Of a stretch of 7,169 bases of DNA, positions 4,904 through 7,169 are shown one piece after another. Positions within the stretch are counted from its first letter, which is position 1, and each line of letters begins with the position of its first letter. A program made the position numbers and the translations under genes. The DNA lies in the NCBI GenBank assembly GCA_030628975.1, contig DAOVPZ010000052.1, forward strand, positions 1 to 7,169, in the 5' to 3' direction. The DNA comes from Candidatus Cloacimonadota bacterium (GTDB lineage: Bacteria > Cloacimonadota > Cloacimonadia > JGIOTU-2). Under the pieces are notes generated by a model. The model was not told the DNA's origin. It saw only the letters and a list, made by a program, of their open reading frames with translations, and searched no databases.

Positions 4904-6154
4904 ATGCCACTAAAAATAAAATCAGTTAATAATCAAACTATTTCTAATAACATTGGAATTCAACCAAATGATATAATTATTTCCATAAATAATCACAACA
5001 TTAATGATATTATTGATTATAAATTTTATCAGTCTGATGAAAATTTAAGAATAAAAATTCAGCGGAATAATTGCCAGAAAATTTATAAAATAAAGAAAGA
5101 ATTTTCAAAAGATCTGGGGCTGGAATTCTGTGGAATAAGATATCGCAAATGCAATTGCGATTGTATTTTCTGTTTTGTAAACCAGATGCATTCTGACGCT
5201 CGCTCATCTCTGAAGATTAAGGACGATGATTTTAGACTCTCATTTCTGCTCGGAAATTTTATTACCCTGACAAATCTGACTGATGCAGATTATCAAAGAA
5301 TCGTTGAGCAACGACTTTCACCACTCTATATTTCAGTTCACACTACAAATGATAAGCTCAGAAAAGAAATGATGAGATATAGAGTAAAAATTAATATTAA
5401 AGAAAGATTGAAATTCCTTGCTGAAAATGGAATTCAAATGCATACTCAAATAGTTTTAATACCAGACTGGAATGAAGGTATAGAATTGGAAAGGACAATT
5501 TTTGATCTGGCTGAGTTATATCCTTCTGTTCAGTCGATTGCAATTGTGCCAGTTGGATTAACAAAGTTTAGAGAAGGATTAACTCCCATAAGACCTGTTG
5601 ATGAAGATTTAGCAAAGAAAGTGATTTCTGATTCAATGAAATGGCGGGATAAATTTAAGCAGAAGCTTGGTACTGGTTTGGTTACATTGGCTGATGAGTT
5701 TTTTCTTCTTGTAAGAGAAGAAATTCCAGAAGAAGAATATTATAACGATTTTCCTCAAATCGAGAATGGGGTAGGGATGACAAGAAAATTATTATCTGAA
5801 TGGGATACAACAGTTGGTAGTTTGAAATTAAATAAAGATATAAACTCGATAACAATTATAACTGCTGAACTTATCTATCCTATTATAAAAAATCTATCAA
5901 ATGAATTTCAGAAATCTTATAAAATTAGAACTAATATAATAAAAGTCAAAAACGAATATTTGGGGGAGACAGTTACTGTAACTGGTTTATTATCATGTTC
6001 TGATGTTATTAAAGCCATTAAAGAAAATGATTGTGGAGATTTAATACTTCTTCCTGAAAATATGTTTAATGAAGATGGAATTACATTAGATGATAAGACG
6101 ATTGATGATTTGAGAAAAGAAACTGGGAAAGAGATAAAAATTTTAAAGTTTTAG
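4904..6154 (+). CDS. DUF512-family radical SAM protein with N-terminal PDZ-like domain
   Basis: Residues 3-60 resemble a degenerate PDZ domain (GIQPNDIIISINNHNI). The radical SAM core follows with C83-x3-C87-x2-C90 (CNCDCIFCF), the cysteines that hold the SAM-binding [4Fe-4S] cluster; C76 and C85 are extra. The next block, DDDFRLSFLLGNFITLTN (107-124), is the signature of the DUF512 family. SVHTTN (144-149) and MHTQIVLIPDWNEG (179-192) continue the barrel, and the DUF512 C-terminal domain runs to residue 416, about full length for the family. The reaction is unknown. The start is fixed by an in-frame TGA at 4892-4894, 9 bases upstream of the ATG, yet no Shine-Dalgarno is visible. The stretch before it is the structured element at 4749-4880. 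The gene appears monocistronic and converges with yggS. Confidence 0.9.
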   Translation: MPLKIKSVNNQTISNNIGIQPNDIIISINNHNINDIIDYKFYQSDENLRIKIQRNNCQKIYKIKKEFSKDLGLEFCGIRYRKCNCDCIFCFVNQMHSDARSSLKIKDDDFRLSFLLGNFITLTNLTDADYQRIVEQRLSPLYISVHTTNDKLRKEMMRYRVKINIKERLKFLAENGIQMHTQIVLIPDWNEGIELERTIFDLAELYPSVQSIAIVPVGLTKFREGLTPIRPVDEDLAKKVISDSMKWRDKFKQKLGTGLVTLADEFFLLVREEIPEEEYYNDFPQIENGVGMTRKLLSEWDTTVGSLKLNKDINSITIITAELIYPIIKNLSNEFQKSYKIRTNIIKVKNEYLGETVTVTGLLSCSDVIKAIKENDCGDLILLPENMFNEDGITLDDKTIDDLRKETGKEIKILKF

Positions 6155-6356
6155 ATAAATATTTCTGATTTTTTTTGAAAATATTAGTTTATATTTTTGG
6201 ATTTAATCAATCTCATGTACTCAAGTGAATTATTCTGTAGTGAGTTCATTATGTGAGATATTTTATAAGAAAATACTTCTTAAAAGAAATATAGTTTTAA
6301 TATAGAAGGACACAATTATTTTTGTATTGTACTATCAAGTAAAATTACTTTATTTT
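6155..6356. other. Convergent intergenic region without a clear terminator
   Basis: About 200 bases between two converging genes, very A/T-rich. The only notable structure is an interrupted inverted repeat: ATCTCA 6210-6215 with TGAGAT 6254-6259 and ACTCA 6219-6223 with TGAGT 6241-6245. A/T-only stems such as 6158-6164/6179-6185 are too weak to call. No coding sequence is seen. Confidence 0.5.
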
Positions 6357-7022
6357 TTATATATATTTTCTTTCACCAAATATCTTTGTGCCAATCCGAA
6401 CCATGTTTGCACCTTCTTCAATAGCAATTTTATAGCTGTTGCTCATACCCATAGAAAGATATTTCATCTCTACATTTGGGATATTTCTATCTGAAATTTT
6501 ATCAAAGAGTTTTTGTGTCACAATAAAATATGGTCGTGCCTTTTCCGGGTCACCGGTGAATGGTCCCATTGTCATTAATCCCATTACTTTAATGTTTGAT
6601 AGAGTTGATATTTCTTTTATTAAGTTTTCTGCATCTTCTGGTATAATTCCAAACTTCTGTGGCTCTTTACCACTATTTATTTCTATGAGCACTGGCATAA
6701 TTTTATTATTTTTCTTTGCATGCTTATCAATCTCTTTTGCGAGCTTAAAGGAATCCACAGTTTCAATCATATCATAAACCGGGATGACATATTTGACTTT
6801 ATTTGTCTGCAAATGTCCGATAAAATGCCATCTAACTTTGTGACCAATTTTCTCTATCTTCTTAAGTGATTCTTGTACATAGTTTTCACCGATTATTTTT
6901 ACACCAGCTTCAATTGCTTGCAAGATTTCTTCTGCAGTTCTTGATTTAGCAGCTGCAACCAATTCTATACCTTCTGGAATTTCTGATAATATCTTTTCTA
7001 AATTTCTTTTTATATCATTCAT
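6357..7022 (-). CDS. yggS: YggS/PLPBP family pyridoxal phosphate homeostasis protein
   Basis: A small PLP-binding single-domain TIM-barrel protein with no known enzymatic activity, which keeps free PLP and amino acid/keto acid pools in balance. The 221 residues match the family's length. K26 in LVAAAKSRTAEEI is the PLP lysine. Other signatures are GENYVQE (45-51), WHFIGHLQTNK (65-75), GLMTMGP (148-154), LSMGMSNSYKIAIEEGA (about 189-205) and VRIGTKIFGER (about 208-218). The ATG at 7020-7022 has AAAAGG (7028-7033) 5 bases upstream. In many bacteria yggS sits with proC, yggT or cell division genes; here it stands alone at the edge, with upstream repeats that leave about 20 bases before the first CACGAA unit. 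Confidence 0.96.
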   Translation of the reverse strand: MNDIKRNLEKILSEIPEGIELVAAAKSRTAEEILQAIEAGVKIIGENYVQESLKKIEKIGHKVRWHFIGHLQTNKVKYVIPVYDMIETVDSFKLAKEIDKHAKKNNKIMPVLIEINSGKEPQKFGIIPEDAENLIKEISTLSNIKVMGLMTMGPFTGDPEKARPYFIVTQKLFDKISDRNIPNVEMKYLSMGMSNSYKIAIEEGANMVRIGTKIFGERKYI

Positions 7023-7046
7023 TCTTACCTTTTATGATTATTTAGC

Positions 7047-7076
7047 CACGAACTTACACGAACTTTCACGAACATA
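7047..7076. repeat. CACGAA tandem repeat, three 10-bp units
   Basis: CACGAAC occurs at 7047-7053, 7057-7063 and 7067-7073 with an exact 10-base period and variable 3-base fillers (TTA, TTT, ATA). It lies just upstream of yggS, close to its ribosome-binding site, so the yggS promoter must overlap it or lie beyond it. The pattern resembles CACGAA/TTCGTG intergenic repeats I remember from environmental genomes. Confidence 0.75.
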
Positions 7077-7081
7077 ATTTA

Positions 7082-7169
7082 TTATTTTCATCTGAAAATC
7101 CCTTCGCCACGAAGGCACAAAGACACAAAGAAAAAAATTAAAAACATGATTAATTCAACAACTCTAATG
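7082..7169. repeat. 88-bp intergenic repeat, copy 2 (cut by window edge)
   Basis: Direct repeat of 161-248, with 82 of 88 positions identical, including the TGAAAATCCCTTCGCCAC block and the CACAAAG units (one reads CACGAAG). The match reaches the last base of the window, so its right end is unknown. Unlike copy 1, its left end does not start a recognisable gene, and the palindrome seen in copy 1 is broken by a C at 7092. Confidence 0.85.

Noticed and set aside
5010..5207. 65-codon open frame on the minus strand inside the radical SAM gene
   Set aside because: It lies over the PDZ-like domain and the cluster cysteines of a well-supported gene.
6439..6777. 112-codon open frame on the plus strand inside yggS
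   Set aside because: It is antisense to conserved YggS motifs. Its hydrophobic look comes from the complementary codons.

Overview
The window comes from an A+T-rich bacterium (roughly one third G+C by eye). It carries a MEP-pathway isoprenoid gene (ispG) and the first part of what looks like a lipid A phosphoesterase, so a Gram-negative-type, probably anaerobic or microaerophilic organism is likely. The tidy intergenic repeats built from short CACAAAG and CACGAA units resemble those I remember from environmental bacteria, including uncultured lineages such as Cloacimonadota. That placement is a guess, and nothing here fixes the phylum.

Layout, left to right. (1) 1-170, minus: first 56 codons of an LpxH-like metallophosphoesterase running off the left edge. 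(2) 171-564: about 390 bases without a gene, packed with repeats: an 88-bp element that overlaps the start of the phosphoesterase and recurs at the right edge, a small hairpin, and three perfect hairpins standing side by side. (3) 565-2113, minus: ogt and ispG, overlapping by 8 bases, surely one transcript. (4) 2114-2319: a divergent intergenic region with an inverted repeat whose two arms look like -35 boxes facing opposite ways. (5) 2320-4681, plus: an M20-family PepT-like peptidase and a class V aminotransferase of the alanine/serine-glyoxylate type, closed by a clear intrinsic terminator at 4711-4737. (6) 4749-4880: a G+C-richer, highly self-complementary segment that could be a structured RNA or a palindromic intergenic repeat. 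It contains a perfect Shine-Dalgarno sequence and a 21-codon GTG ORF. (7) 4904-6154, plus: a DUF512-type radical SAM protein with an N-terminal PDZ-like domain and no visible Shine-Dalgarno site. (8) 6357-7022, minus: yggS/PLPBP, convergent with it. (9) 7023-7169: a CACGAA tandem repeat followed by the second copy of the 88-bp element.

The protein-coding genes are all recognisable housekeeping or metabolic families with intact catalytic residues: Fe-S isoprenoid synthesis, DNA alkylation repair, peptide breakdown, PLP-dependent transamination, PLP homeostasis and a radical SAM enzyme of unknown function. There is no defence island, phage or transposase. PepT-like peptidase plus aminotransferase suggests peptide and amino acid use, and YggS buffers the PLP that such an aminotransferase needs, but these links are loose. 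The unexplained content is in the intergenic DNA, mainly the 4749-4880 element and the left-hand hairpin array.
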